Source: Streptomyces hiroshimensis
Lineage (GTDB): Bacteria; Actinomycetota; Actinomycetes; Streptomycetales; Streptomycetaceae
Length of the DNA stretch: 64,000 bases
Assembly: GCF_014650335.1 (NCBI RefSeq)
Contig: NZ_BMUT01000008.1
Span: forward strand, 1 to 64,000
Direction of reading: 5' to 3'
The stretch's first letter is position 1. Each line of letters opens with the position of its first letter. The notes under the pieces were generated by a model. It was not told the DNA's origin. It searched no databases and saw only the letters and a program-made list of their open reading frames with translations. The translations under genes were made by a program, and so were the position numbers. Below are positions 17,397 to 26,488 of the stretch, one piece after another.

Positions 17397-18602
17397 GTGC
17401 GCTGGATGAGCGAACTTCTGCGATCGGGCGGCGATCGCTCGAACGGCCGGCGCGTGACGGACGCGCATGCGGGTGTCCGGCGCGATACGGACGCGAATGT
17501 GAGTGTCCAGCGCGATACGGAAGCGCATGTGAGTGTCCGGCGTCTGAGCGCCACCCCGGCCGAGGACGAGATCGACGCCTGGCACGCCGTCGTCACGGCC
17601 GCCCACACCCACGACCTGCCGGCCGGGGTGCCGGGGCCGGGGCGGGTGGAGACGGCCGGGCTGCTGCGCATCGATGCCCCGCGCAGCCGGATCGTCCGGC
17701 TGGCCGTGCCGTCGGAGGGCGGCGGGCCCGGGTACGCCGGCGTCGCCCTCCTGCGCCTCTTCGAGGACGAGGCGAACCGCACCACCGCCTGGATCGGGCG
17801 CCTCGCCGTCCGGCCGGACCAGCGGCGGCGCGGCATCGGCACCCTGCTGTGGCAGGAGATACAGACGATCCTGGAGCGTGAGCAGCGCCAGTCGGTGAGC
17901 CTGGAGCTCGAAATCGGCGGGGAGGGTGAGCAGTTCGCCAAGAACCGCGGGTTCGTGTGTGGGCTGCAGCTGGTCCTGTACGTCCAGCGGATCGACGACG
18001 AGGCTGCCGATGAGGCCGCCGCGCCCGAGCTGCCCGACGGCTACCGCTTCGTGGAGTGGCAGGGGACGGTTCCGGCGGCCAACGCCACGTGTTACGCCGG
18101 TGTCAGGAACGCCATGGCCGACACCCCCATGGGCGAGCTGGACCAGGAGCCCATGCGCTGGGACGAGGAGAGCGCCACTGCCGCCCAGAGCCGCTTCGTG
18201 GAGCGCGGCGGCGTCCTGCTGACCGTCGCCGTCGCCGCCCCGGACGGCACGTATGCGGCCTTCACCGAGGTGGGCGTCCGCTCGCCCGGCGACGTCCGCG
18301 CGCAGCAGTACGAGACCGCCGTGGCGCCCGCCCACCGGGGGCTCGGCCTCGGACGCGCCGTCAAGTTGCGCATGCTGCAGCTGCTGCGCGAGCAGGAGGG
18401 GCAGGAGGGGCTGGGGCTGTCCGTACGGGAGATCGCCACGCACGTCGCCGACGACAACGGCCCGATGCGCGCCGTCAACAAGATGCTGGGCTACCGGCCG
18501 GAGCGGTCGGTGGGGATCTTCCAGGCGCGGGTGCCGGGGCCGGTGCTGCAGGCGCTGCGCGATGGCGCAGGGGACTCCCCGGAGCAGCCCACGGAATGGT
18601 AG
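17397..18602 (+). CDS. Tandem GNAT-fold N-acetyltransferase
   Basis: A protein of up to 401 residues with two GNAT-like halves. The first contains IGRLAVRPDQRRRGIGTLLWQ (about 141-161, the R/Q-x-x-G-x-G/A acetyl-CoA loop). The second contains ETAVAPAHRGLGLGRAVK (about 304-321), then VADDNGPMRAVNKMLGYRPE. The substrate is unknown. The N-terminus is uncertain: GTG 17397, ATG 17406 and several GTG codons inside a 30-bp tandem repeat (17454-17543) are all in frame, and homology begins only after the repeat. The repeats encode TDAHAGVRRD/TDANVSVQRD/TEAHVSVRR. Confidence 0.85.
   Translation: MRWMSELLRSGGDRSNGRRVTDAHAGVRRDTDANVSVQRDTEAHVSVRRLSATPAEDEIDAWHAVVTAAHTHDLPAGVPGPGRVETAGLLRIDAPRSRIVRLAVPSEGGGPGYAGVALLRLFEDEANRTTAWIGRLAVRPDQRRRGIGTLLWQEIQTILEREQRQSVSLELEIGGEGEQFAKNRGFVCGLQLVLYVQRIDDEAADEAAAPELPDGYRFVEWQGTVPAANATCYAGVRNAMADTPMGELDQEPMRWDEESATAAQSRFVERGGVLLTVAVAAPDGTYAAFTEVGVRSPGDVRAQQYETAVAPAHRGLGLGRAVKLRMLQLLREQEGQEGLGLSVREIATHVADDNGPMRAVNKMLGYRPERSVGIFQARVPGPVLQALRDGAGDSPEQPTEW
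17454..17543 (+). repeat. Three tandem 30-bp repeats at the start of the GNAT gene
   Basis: Units at 17454-17483, 17484-17513 and 17514-17543 share the pattern GATACGGACGCG..TGTGAGTGTCC.GCGC, with substitutions mainly in the first copy. The 30-bp length preserves the reading frame, and each unit carries in-frame GTG codons. Confidence 0.85.
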
Positions 18603-18778
18603 CCTCCGCGCGCTGACCTGGGCGGTAACCCCTGGCGACACAGCTGTTACGGACAATGTCACGGACAATGGGCCGTATCGGCGTGCCGCTCGGGGTACCG
18701 CCGTAGCGCCGTACGCCGTATCGCAGTGACCCGCCGGTCGCGGTGATCCGTCGTGCGTCATGCAAGGAAGAGAGTTCC

Positions 18779-20029
18779 GTGGCCGAACGCAGGAAGCAGC
18801 AGGACCGGCAGCAGGACCGGCAGGAGGACACCGACCTCCTGGAGTCCGTCGAGGCGGCCCTGGCCTCCCTGCGGACGCACGGCCCCGAAACCCTCGACGA
18901 CGCCGTCTACGCCGCCGCCTCCGCGCTGACCGCCGCCCCCGCCGGCTGGGAGGCCCTCAGCCGCGCCGTGGTGCGCACCGCCTCGGCGACCGTACGGGGC
19001 TGCTGGGAGCGCGGCTGGCAGCCCGCCGACGTCATCCGGCTCGCGCGGCGCGAGCTCACCCCGGTGGAGGTGCGCTTCGCCGTCGCGGCGCTGGCGGCCG
19101 AGGCGCGGCGGTATGCGCCCGACACCCTCGACGCACGCTGGACCGCGCAGCTGCACGAGCTGCAGGCGCACGTGTGGTGGGACGACGACGCGGCCTTCCT
19201 GGAAGGCTTCGCGCAGCGCGAGCGCCTCAGCCGCTTCGAGACGGTCGCGTGCGCGCTCGGTGCGCTGCGGCTCGCCGCCGGCCTGCCGCGGACCGGGCCG
19301 GTCGGGCCGATGCCCGGCGCCGCGTACTCCCGGCCGGGCGTGCACGTCGAGCCGCGCGTCCTGGGCCGTATCCGCGCGCTGCTGGCCAAGGCCGAGTCCA
19401 CGGACTTCCCCGAGGAGGCCGAGGCGCTCTCCGCCAAGGCCCAGGAGCTCATGGCCCGGCACTCCATGGACGAGGCGCTGCTGGCCGCCCACGCGGACGG
19501 GGCCGCCGCCGACGGGCCCGGGGCCTGCCGGATCGGCGTCGAGGGCCCGTACGAGTCGGCGAAGGCGCTGCTGCTCGACGCGGTGGCCGGCGCCAACCAC
19601 TGCCAGGCCGTGTGGTCCGCCGACCACTGCTTCTCCACCGTCGTCGGCTTCGACGCCGATCTGGAGCTGGTGGAGCTCATGTACACCTCCCTGCTGGTGC
19701 AGGCCACCACCGCGATGCACCGCGCGGCCGACGCCCACCACGCGGGCGGGCGCTCGCGCCGTACCCGCGACTTCCGCGAGTCGTTCCTGATCGCCTACGC
19801 GTCCCGGATCGGCGAGCGGCTCGCGGCGGCGGTGCGCGACGCGACGGCCGAGGCCGTCGCGCAGGAGGCACGGCCCGAGGTGCTGCCCGTGCTCGCCGCG
19901 CGCGACCTGGCGGTCGGCGAGACCGCCGAACGGCTCTTCCCGCAGACGACCTCGCACCGGCTGAAGGGGCGCGACGCGGACGGCTGGGCGCGGGGGGCGG
20001 AGGCGGCGGACGCGGCGGAGCTGGGGTGA
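18779..20029 (+). CDS. DUF2786 domain protein
   Basis: A 416-residue cytosolic protein. The DUF2786 motif GRIRALLAKAESTDFPEEAE, followed by ALSAKAQELMARHSMDE, lies near 200-240. A conserved C-terminal region includes SRRTRDFRESFLIAYASRIG. The function of DUF2786 proteins is unknown to me. The GTG at 18779 has AAGGAAGAG upstream and starts a Gln/Arg/Asp-rich N-terminus. A 12-bp near-repeat (ACGGACAATG twice, about 18648-18671) lies in the upstream gap. It converges on the AraC gene across a short GGCCGGGG-rich repeat tract (20030-20107). Confidence 0.85.
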   Translation: MAERRKQQDRQQDRQEDTDLLESVEAALASLRTHGPETLDDAVYAAASALTAAPAGWEALSRAVVRTASATVRGCWERGWQPADVIRLARRELTPVEVRFAVAALAAEARRYAPDTLDARWTAQLHELQAHVWWDDDAAFLEGFAQRERLSRFETVACALGALRLAAGLPRTGPVGPMPGAAYSRPGVHVEPRVLGRIRALLAKAESTDFPEEAEALSAKAQELMARHSMDEALLAAHADGAAADGPGACRIGVEGPYESAKALLLDAVAGANHCQAVWSADHCFSTVVGFDADLELVELMYTSLLVQATTAMHRAADAHHAGGRSRRTRDFRESFLIAYASRIGERLAAAVRDATAEAVAQEARPEVLPVLAARDLAVGETAERLFPQTTSHRLKGRDADGWARGAEAADAAELG

Positions 20030-20107
20030 GGCCGGTTTACGGCCGGGGCATGGTTACGGCCGGGGTTCTGCTTGAGGCCGGGGTTCCGCAGGCGGTTGCT
20101 GCCGGGG

Positions 20108-20899
20108 TCACGGCCGGGTTTCCGCAGGCGTGAAATAGGCACCCGGTGGCACCCCCACCCCCCGCCGGAACGCCGCCACGAACGCGCTCGGCGACCCGTA
20201 GCCGACGCGCCGGGCCACGGCCGAGACCGTGGAGCCCGCCGCCAGCATCGGCATCGCCGCCTGCAGCCGCAGCTGCGTGCGCCACTGCCCGTACGTCATG
20301 CCCGTACCGGAGACGAAGGCGCGCGCGAGGGTCCGCGCGCTCGCGCCCACGACCTCGCCCCACTGCGCCAGCGACCGGCCGTCGGAAGGGTCCGCGCGCA
20401 GGGCCTGCGCGATGCGGCGGGCGCGCGGGTCGGCGGGCATCGGGGCCCGCACGGTCGTCACGGAGACGGGGCGCAGGAGGTCGAGGACGACGCCCTCGGC
20501 GCGGTGACGGGCCTCCGGGCCGAGGGTCTCCGGGTCCTGCGCGAGGTAGTCGATCAGCTCGCGCAAGAGGCCGGAGACGGGGACGACTTGGGGCTCGTCC
20601 CAGGTCAGGGGGCAGCGGTCGGGCCAGAAGTAGAGGCTGCGCAGGAGCGCGGACGAGGTCGCGCCGGTGGAGTGCGGGACGCCCGCCGGGATCCACAGGG
20701 CGACGGTGGACGGCAGCACCCACGTACGGCCGCAGGCGCGCACCGCCAGGACGCCGTGGGGCGCCCATGCGAGCTGGTGCGCCGCGTGCTGGTGGCGGCC
20801 GAACCACTCGCTGCCGCCGAGGGGGAAGCTGCCGACGGCGACGGCGGCGCCGGGAGGAGCCACGACATGGGAAGCGGGTCGCTGTCCGTCTGGCGACAT
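20108..20899 (-). CDS. AraC-family transcriptional regulator
   Basis: A 263-residue regulator. An N-terminal cupin-type sensing domain (about 15-110) contains HQHAAHQLAWAPHGVL and the LWIPAGVPHS hairpin. The C-terminal AraC DNA-binding domain (about 165-255) has two helix-turn-helix units, including RTLARAFVSGTGMTYGQWR and the family signature VARRVGYGSPSAFVAAFRR. The ATG at 20899 follows AGGAGG. It is divergent from the methyltransferase gene, its most likely target besides itself. Confidence 0.93.
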   Translation of the reverse strand: MSPDGQRPASHVVAPPGAAVAVGSFPLGGSEWFGRHQHAAHQLAWAPHGVLAVRACGRTWVLPSTVALWIPAGVPHSTGATSSALLRSLYFWPDRCPLTWDEPQVVPVSGLLRELIDYLAQDPETLGPEARHRAEGVVLDLLRPVSVTTVRAPMPADPRARRIAQALRADPSDGRSLAQWGEVVGASARTLARAFVSGTGMTYGQWRTQLRLQAAMPMLAAGSTVSAVARRVGYGSPSAFVAAFRRGVGVPPGAYFTPAETRP

Positions 20900-20953
20900 G
20901 AGTTGACCTCCTGGCCCGTATACGACAAGTCTCCTCCTTCCTGGCCTCGAACC

Positions 20954-21523
20954 ATGCCGATGAACCTCATCCACCGCCGCCTCTGCTCCTCCGACCGCTG
21001 GGCCCGCGCGATCCGCGACGAACTCCTGCCCTGGGCCCTGGAGGACGTCCCGCTCGGCGCGGACTGCCTGGAGATCGGGCCGGGTTACGGGGCGACGACG
21101 CGCGTACTGGTACGCAAGGTCGAGAAGCTGAGCGTCGTCGAGACGGACGCGTCGTACGCGGCGCGGCTGCGCCTGCTCTTCGGGGAGCGCGTCGACGTCG
21201 TCTACGGCGACGGGGCCGACATCCCCTTCCCCGAGGGCCGGTTCGACTCGGTCGCCTGCTTCACGATGCTCCACCACGTACCGTCCATCGCCGACCAGAA
21301 CAGCCTCTTCACCGAGGCCCACCGCGTCCTGCGCCCCGGCGGCACCTTCACCGGCTCCGACGCCCTGGACAGCAGGGCCTTCCGCCTGATCCACCTCGGC
21401 GACACGTGCGTCCCGGTCCCACCGGAGACACTGGAGGCACGGCTGCGGATGGCGGGCTTCGCGGAGTGCACGGTGACGGTGGGGAAGGGGAGTTTCCGCT
21501 TTGTGGCGAGGCGGGGGGAGTGA
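20954..21523 (+). CDS. Class I SAM-dependent methyltransferase
   Basis: A 189-residue Rossmann-fold methyltransferase. Motif I is CLEIGPGYGATT (about 38-49), the acidic loop is VVETDASYAARL, motif post-II is YGDGADIPFPEGRFDS, and the FTMLHHVPSI and EAHRVLRPGGTF motifs follow. This is the ubiE/Methyltransf_11 pattern. The substrate is unknown. No clear ribosome binding site precedes ATG 20954 or 20960, so it may be leaderless. It is divergent from the AraC regulator. Confidence 0.88.
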   Translation: MPMNLIHRRLCSSDRWARAIRDELLPWALEDVPLGADCLEIGPGYGATTRVLVRKVEKLSVVETDASYAARLRLLFGERVDVVYGDGADIPFPEGRFDSVACFTMLHHVPSIADQNSLFTEAHRVLRPGGTFTGSDALDSRAFRLIHLGDTCVPVPPETLEARLRMAGFAECTVTVGKGSFRFVARRGE

Positions 21524-21569
21524 GGGGTGAGGAGGGGCGGTGAGGCGGCTGTGGGGCTAGGGTCGGTGC

Positions 21570-22082
21570 GTGAGCGCCGTCATAGCCTCGATGGTCACCG
21601 CCGTCGTCGGTGTCCTGGGTACCCTCTTCGCCCCCTTGCTGTCCCAGCGGTTGACGGCCCGACAGCGGGCGGCGGAGTGCGCGGCAGAGGCGCAAGCGCG
21701 CCGCTTCGAGGAGCGCCGGGCCGCGTACACGGCCATGAACCGAGCCTCGCGGCAGTTCCACACCCTCCTCAAGGACACGCTGCACCGCCTGCGCGACAGC
21801 GTCTACACCGACCAGGAACGCGCTCAGCTGGAAGAGGCCCGGCTCGACCACCGCGACCGGTACGCCGAGGCCCAGATGATCGCCCCGGAGGTGATCCTGA
21901 CGGCGTCGCGCAACGTCAACAGCGTGCTTGCGGCAGTGGACGCGGCGGCCAAGCGGATCGACCGCGGCCATGCGCGGGAGGGCGAGACCCCGGAACGGGC
22001 GCTCGTCGCACTGAAGGAAGCGGAGCCGCGGTTGTCGGAGATGCGGCGGCTGATGCGACGCGATCTGGGAGTGGAGGACTGA
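21570..22082 (+). CDS. Membrane-anchored helical hypothetical protein
   Basis: A 170-residue protein with one N-terminal membrane segment (about 3-24, VIASMVTAVVGVLGTLFAPL). A long charged, probably coiled-coil helical region follows (QRLTARQRAAECAAEAQARR and onward), rich in Glu, Arg and Ala. I recognise no domain. The GTG start sits 46 bases after the methyltransferase stop. Similar N-anchored helical proteins are common in Streptomyces and remain uncharacterised. Confidence 0.7.
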   Translation: MSAVIASMVTAVVGVLGTLFAPLLSQRLTARQRAAECAAEAQARRFEERRAAYTAMNRASRQFHTLLKDTLHRLRDSVYTDQERAQLEEARLDHRDRYAEAQMIAPEVILTASRNVNSVLAAVDAAAKRIDRGHAREGETPERALVALKEAEPRLSEMRRLMRRDLGVED

Positions 22083-22222
22083 GGTCGATGACCTGACAGG
22101 TAATCGACCGGGCGGGAGCCTCAGGGAAGACTGAAGTGCACCGGAGATCACAGGACTTCGCAGGAGTTCGCTGGAGTTCACCGGAGCCGCTGGAGAAACG
22201 CCCCCCTGGAAGGTGAGACATC

Positions 22223-22594
22223 ATGACCGCGTACGCCCTGGGCAGCTTCCGTGACATCGTCGCCGCGCCTCACGCCGGCGCCGGCACCCACCGCGACATC
22301 CTCGAGTACATCGACCGCATCCAGGCCACCCTCGACCCGTTCGACGGCCGTTTCCTCGTCCACGGCGCGGAGGTCCACGTCATGGAGGGCGCCTGGCCCG
22401 GCAACATGGTCCTGATCGGCTTCCCGGACCTCTCGCAGGCCCGCGCCTGGTACGCCTCGCCTGCTTATCAGGCCCTGATCCCCCTGCGCACGGAGCACGT
22501 GGAGGGCGTGATCATCCTGGTCGACGGCGTCGCCCCGGGCTACGACCCGTCGGAGCTGGCGGCGAAGCTGCGGGGGACGACGGCCGGAGCGTGA
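22223..22594 (+). CDS. DUF1330 family protein
   Basis: A 123-residue protein of the dimeric alpha-beta barrel DUF1330 family. Diagnostic stretches are GRFLVHGAEVHVMEGAWPGN, MVLIGFPDLSQARAWYASPAYQAL and a closing VEGVIILVDG strand. It is cytosolic, with unknown substrate. GGAAGGTGAG lies before the ATG. The upstream 140 bp (22083-22222) contain short GGAGTTCGC-like imperfect repeats but no gene. Confidence 0.88.
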   Translation: MTAYALGSFRDIVAAPHAGAGTHRDILEYIDRIQATLDPFDGRFLVHGAEVHVMEGAWPGNMVLIGFPDLSQARAWYASPAYQALIPLRTEHVEGVIILVDGVAPGYDPSELAAKLRGTTAGA

Positions 22595-22660
22595 GCCCTG
22601 CGCGTGCCGTACGGGGGTCGGCGCGCGCAGCTCCGGACCGGCCGGGTCACACTGACGGGC

Positions 22661-23206
22661 GTGCCCCGCGACCGCGACCTCGACCTCCCCTTCGCCTCCC
22701 GGCTGGCCGCCGCCGAGGACTGGCTGGACTTCGCGATAGAAGCCTGGCAAGAGGGCCACTGGACGCCGCAGGACACGGAGCGCCGCGTCCTCGCCGACCT
22801 CGTGGCCGCGACCAACCCCCTGCACGGCGGCAGCCTGCCGCCCCACACCGGGGACTCCCTCTACGTCCGCATCGGCCGCATCACCAACTGGGCCGGCGCC
22901 CTCCGCCTCGCCGCGCGCGCCGGCGGCTGGGAACTCTTCCCGGTGACGGGCCGGGACCCCGCGGCCCTCACCCGCCCCGCCGGCATGGCCGACCTGCTGT
23001 CGGCCGTCTACGCCCTGGCCGAACAGGGCGAAAAGTGGCAGAAGAGCCTCCTGGCCGCGGCCGGAACCGTGGACCGGGACCGGGGCCGGTCCCTGACGCA
23101 GGCGGTCGAGGACCGCCACCCGGGTTTGGAGAGGGAGTTGGCGGCGGCCGAGTGCTTCTTCAACGGCCCGGGCTCCTTGGACGACCTCCCCCTCTTCCTC
23201 TCTTGA
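22661..23206 (+). CDS. Conserved hypothetical protein
   Basis: A protein of about 181 residues, mostly helical and soluble, that I do not recognise. It contains FASRLAAAEDWLDFAIEAW, GRITNWAGALRLAARAGGW and a C-terminal AAAECFFNGPGS segment. The start is uncertain between GTG 22604 and GTG 22661, and neither has a strong ribosome binding site. Codon bias supports coding. It is the last plus-strand gene before the convergent msrA. Confidence 0.6.
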   Translation: MPRDRDLDLPFASRLAAAEDWLDFAIEAWQEGHWTPQDTERRVLADLVAATNPLHGGSLPPHTGDSLYVRIGRITNWAGALRLAARAGGWELFPVTGRDPAALTRPAGMADLLSAVYALAEQGEKWQKSLLAAAGTVDRDRGRSLTQAVEDRHPGLERELAAAECFFNGPGSLDDLPLFLS

Positions 23207-23294
23207 GCCGCGCCCTAAGGTGCCTCGGCATGAACAGCCTTGCCTTGGGGCTGCTACGAGGCGGCGGGCTACACGGTCGTGGGCAGCGGTTCGG

Positions 23295-23957
23295 TCACCG
23301 GCCGTCCGTCGTGGCCACGCCGATCGGGCATGACACGCCCGTGCCGCCGATTCCGCAGTAGCCCGACGGGTTCTTGTCCAGGTACTGCTGGTGGTACGGC
23401 TCCGCGTAGTAGAACGGGCCCGCCGGGAGGATTTCCGTGGTGATGGGGCCGTAGCCCGAGCCGCGCAGGACCTGCTGGTAGGACTCGCGGGAGGATTCCG
23501 CCGCGGTCTGCTGGGCGGGGGAGTGGGTGTAGATCGCCGAGCGGTACTGCGTGCCGCGGTCGTTGCCCTGGCGGAAGCCTTGCGTGGGGTTGTGGGATTC
23601 CCAGAAGAGCTTCAGGAGGGCGGCGTAGGAGACGACCGACGGGTCGAAGACCACGCGGACGACCTCCGTGTGGCCCGTCAGGCCGCTGCAGACCTCCTCG
23701 TAGGCGGGGTGCGGGGTGTGGCCGCCCTGGTAGCCGACGAGGGTGGTCCAGGCGCCGTCCGTCTGCCAGAACTTGCGCTCTGCGCCCCAGAAGCAGCCGA
23801 GGGCGAAGTCCGCGACCTCCAGGCCCTGCGGGTACGGGCCGGCCAGCGGGGTGCCCAGGACCGTGTGGCGTTCCTGCAGGGGGAATTCCGGCTCCGGGCG
23901 GCCCTTCAGGGCCTCCTCGGGGGTGGGGAGGCGGGGTTCTCGGGTGGGGAAGAGCAT
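23295..23957 (-). CDS. msrA: Peptide methionine sulfoxide reductase A
   Basis: A 220-residue MsrA that reduces methionine-S-sulfoxide in proteins. The catalytic motif GCFWGAE places the sulfenate-forming Cys at 55. The VGYQGGHTPHPAYEEVCSGL and QYRSAIY motifs are intact. C-terminal Cys residues in GYCGIGGTGVSCPIG are the expected resolving positions. An N-terminal extension of about 45 residues is normal in actinobacteria. GGAGG precedes the ATG at 23957. It lies 38 bp downstream of the TPR-like gene on the same strand. Confidence 0.96.
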   Translation of the reverse strand: MLFPTREPRLPTPEEALKGRPEPEFPLQERHTVLGTPLAGPYPQGLEVADFALGCFWGAERKFWQTDGAWTTLVGYQGGHTPHPAYEEVCSGLTGHTEVVRVVFDPSVVSYAALLKLFWESHNPTQGFRQGNDRGTQYRSAIYTHSPAQQTAAESSRESYQQVLRGSGYGPITTEILPAGPFYYAEPYHQQYLDKNPSGYCGIGGTGVSCPIGVATTDGR

Positions 23958-23995
23958 GGCGGCGGCCTCCGGGAGTCGGTGGGGAAGATCCGGCC

Positions 23996-25078
23996 TCAGG
24001 ACCAACGGTTCGCCGCTCCCGGCGATTCCCGGCCCGCCACCGCCATCGCCCGGTACGCCACGTACGCCGCGACCGGATCCGCCGTGTACGTCCAGGGGAC
24101 GGCGCCGATGTGCCCGTCGACGCGCTGCAGCTGCTCCAGGGCCTCGGGGTAGCGCTCGGCGTTGACCAGGAACCACACCAGCAGGTGGCGGACGTGCGGG
24201 GCCACGGGGTGCTCGGACGGGGCGTGCGCGACCGCGTACTGGGCGGCCTGGATCGCGCGGGAGACGACCTCGCTGCGGTAGAGGCTCTGGACCAGGTTCA
24301 CGTCGGGCAGGTGGTCGTGGACGGCGAAGAGCGGCAGGGCGGGCAGCAGGCTGCCCTGAGGCGCGCCCGCGGCGGCGCGCTGCGCGAAGGCGTCGGCCTT
24401 CTCGCGGGAGCCGTGCCACTTCGCGCTCCAGTAGCGCAGCGCGGCCAGATGCGCGCCCATGTGCTGGGGGGCGCGGGAGACGACCCGCTCCCACACCGAC
24501 TGGAACTCGGCCTCGCCGGCACCCGCGCCGCGCGCCACGCCCAGCTCGACGATCACCGGCACCACATCCTCCGGCGCCAGCCGGGCGGCCTCCGCGCAGA
24601 CCGTGCGGGCCTCCTCCAGGATCATGCGGTAGTCCTCGGAGGAGGGGTCGCGCAGGGCCTGCTGGACGAGGAACTCGGCCTGGACGGCCGCGCCGCCCGC
24701 ATCCTCGGGCGCGACCACGCGCCAGTGCCGCAGCCACATCCCGCCCGTGCCGGGGGCCTCGGTGAGCTCGCGGACCGCCGCGCCCGCCAGGGTCTGCACG
24801 CGCTGCCAGCGCTGCTCCGCGTCATGGGTGCGCGAGAGCAGCTCGGCGGCCGGCTTCCAGTCCTGGGTGCGGCGGGCCTCCTCGACGGCGGACAGCAGCT
24901 CGGGGTCGGGGCCGGGCAGGCGGACGTCCAGCTGCTCGGGCGGCAGGAAGCCGTACGACGAGGCCGCCGCGCCGGGGGCGGCGGCGAGCCCCGCGGCCGC
25001 CCGCCTGCGGCGCAGCGCCGGCCCGGCGAGGACGGCGCTGATCGCGACGACGGCCAGCAGGATGAGCAGAAACTCCAT
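23996..25078 (-). CDS. Membrane-anchored TPR-like hypothetical protein
   Basis: A 360-residue protein with one N-terminal membrane anchor (MEFLLILLAVVAISAVLAGP) and a basic RRRR stop-transfer. A large cytosolic, all-helical region follows, with repeat-like pairs such as FAVHDHLPDVNLVQSL and LLVWFLVNAERYPEALEQL that resemble tetratricopeptide helices. No catalytic motif is visible. CAGGACC precedes the ATG. Probably cotranscribed with msrA and divergent from metB. The function is unknown. Confidence 0.72.
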   Translation of the reverse strand: MEFLLILLAVVAISAVLAGPALRRRRAAAGLAAAPGAAASSYGFLPPEQLDVRLPGPDPELLSAVEEARRTQDWKPAAELLSRTHDAEQRWQRVQTLAGAAVRELTEAPGTGGMWLRHWRVVAPEDAGGAAVQAEFLVQQALRDPSSEDYRMILEEARTVCAEAARLAPEDVVPVIVELGVARGAGAGEAEFQSVWERVVSRAPQHMGAHLAALRYWSAKWHGSREKADAFAQRAAAGAPQGSLLPALPLFAVHDHLPDVNLVQSLYRSEVVSRAIQAAQYAVAHAPSEHPVAPHVRHLLVWFLVNAERYPEALEQLQRVDGHIGAVPWTYTADPVAAYVAYRAMAVAGRESPGAANRWS

Positions 25079-25179
25079 GAGCGGTCCTGAACGTGGGTGG
25101 GGCAGCGTAGTGCTACGAATAGGCCTGTGTGAGGAACAACGCGCGGGGTCCGCGGATCGTTCATGCTCCGGTTACAAGT

Positions 25180-25193
25180 GAACACGGGTGTTC
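25180..25193. promoter_or_regulatory. 14-bp palindrome in the metB promoter region
   Basis: GAACAC-GG-GTGTTC is a perfect dyad, 29 bases before the metB ATG. The spacing differs from the LexA box (GAAC-N4-GTTC). It may be an operator for metB control. Confidence 0.35.
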
Positions 25194-25221
25194 GGGTGTG
25201 CGGAGTACTAGGCTCGGGAAA

Positions 25222-26367
25222 ATGAGCGATCAGCATGCATTCGAGACCCTTGCCATTCACGCCGGGCAGGAGCCGGACCCGCTGACCGGGGCTGTCGTGC
25301 CGCCGATCTACCAGGTGTCCACCTACAAGCAGGACGGCGTCGGCGGCCTGCGCGGCGGCTACGAGTACAGCCGCAGCGCCAACCCCACCCGTACCGCTCT
25401 GGAGGAGAACCTGGCGGCGCTGGAGGGCGGCGTCCGCGGCCTCGCCTTCGCCTCCGGCCTGGCAGCCGAGGACACCCTGCTGCGTACGCTCCTGGCGCCC
25501 GGTGACCACGTGGTCATCCCGAACGACGCCTACGGCGGCACGTTCCGCCTCTTCGCCAAGGTGATCAGCCGCTGGGGCGTGGAGTGGTCGGTCGCCGACA
25601 CCTCCGACCCGGCCGCCGTGCGCGCCGCCCTGCGGCCCACGACCAAGGTCATCTGGGTCGAGACCCCCTCGAACCCGCTGCTGGGCATCAGCGACATCGC
25701 CGCCCTCGCCGAGGTCGCGCACTCGGCCGGGATCCGCCTGGTCATCGACAACACCTTCGCGAGCCCTTACCTGCAGCAGCCGCTCGCGCTCGGTGCGGAC
25801 GTCGTCGTGCACTCGACCACCAAGTACATGGGCGGTCACTCCGACGTCGTCGGCGGCGCGCTGGTCACCGCCGACGCGGCCCTCGCCGAGGAGCTCGCCT
25901 ACCACCAGAACGCGATGGGCGCCGTCGCCGGCCCCTTCGACTCCTGGCTGACGCTGCGCGGCATCAAGACCCTGGCCGTGCGCATGGACCGGCACAGCGC
26001 CAACGCCGAGCGCGTGGCCGAGCTGCTCGTCTCCCACCCCAAGGTCACCCAGGTCTACTACCCGGGCCTGCCCGAGCACCCGCTGCACGAGGTCGCCGCC
26101 AAGCAGATGAAGGCCTTCGGCGGCATGGTCTCCTTCCGCGTCGAGGGCGGCCAGGAAGCGGCCGTGGAGATCTGCAACCGCACCGAGGTGTTCACCCTCG
26201 GCGAGTCCCTCGGCGGCGTGGAGTCGCTGATCGAGCACCCGGGCCTGATGACGCACGCGTCCACCGCCGGCTCGCAGCTGGAGGTCCCCGCGGACCTGGT
26301 GCGCCTGTCGGTGGGCATCGAGTCCGTCGACGACCTGCTCGCCGACCTCACGCAGGCGCTGGGCTAG
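25222..26367 (+). CDS. metB: Cystathionine gamma-synthase
   Basis: A 381-residue PLP enzyme of the Cys/Met-metabolism family. It joins O-acetyl/succinyl-homoserine with cysteine to give cystathionine. The PLP lysine is K201 in VVHSTTKYMGGHSD. Other landmarks are YEYSRSANPTR, NDAYGGTFRLF, ETPSNPLL and VIDNTFASPYLQQP. In actinobacteria metB-type enzymes can also show gamma-lyase activity, so the direction is inferred from the family. The ATG at 25222 matches family starts although the ribosome binding site is weak. A terminator hairpin follows. Confidence 0.93.
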   Translation: MSDQHAFETLAIHAGQEPDPLTGAVVPPIYQVSTYKQDGVGGLRGGYEYSRSANPTRTALEENLAALEGGVRGLAFASGLAAEDTLLRTLLAPGDHVVIPNDAYGGTFRLFAKVISRWGVEWSVADTSDPAAVRAALRPTTKVIWVETPSNPLLGISDIAALAEVAHSAGIRLVIDNTFASPYLQQPLALGADVVVHSTTKYMGGHSDVVGGALVTADAALAEELAYHQNAMGAVAGPFDSWLTLRGIKTLAVRMDRHSANAERVAELLVSHPKVTQVYYPGLPEHPLHEVAAKQMKAFGGMVSFRVEGGQEAAVEICNRTEVFTLGESLGGVESLIEHPGLMTHASTAGSQLEVPADLVRLSVGIESVDDLLADLTQALG

Positions 26368-26421
26368 TCCCCCCTCAGCACCCGCCTCGGCACCCGCCTC
26401 AGCACCCGCAACTGCTGTTCC

Positions 26422-26459
26422 GCGCCGGGCGGGCCGGATCCTTCCGGCCTGCCCGGCGC
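26422..26459. terminator. Bidirectional terminator between metB and marR
   Basis: A 17-bp stem with one mismatch (26422-26438 with 26443-26459), loop TCCT, lies between the converging genes. Short CAGCACCCGCCT-like repeats precede it (26375-26410). Confidence 0.75.
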
Positions 26460-26488
26460 AGCTGTGCTGCGGGCCGGCTGCGGGCCGG

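Noticed and set aside
25180..25193. GAACACGGGTGTTC as a LexA (SOS) box.
   Set aside because: The spacing between GAAC and GTTC is six, not four, and metB is not an SOS gene; kept only as an unassigned palindrome.
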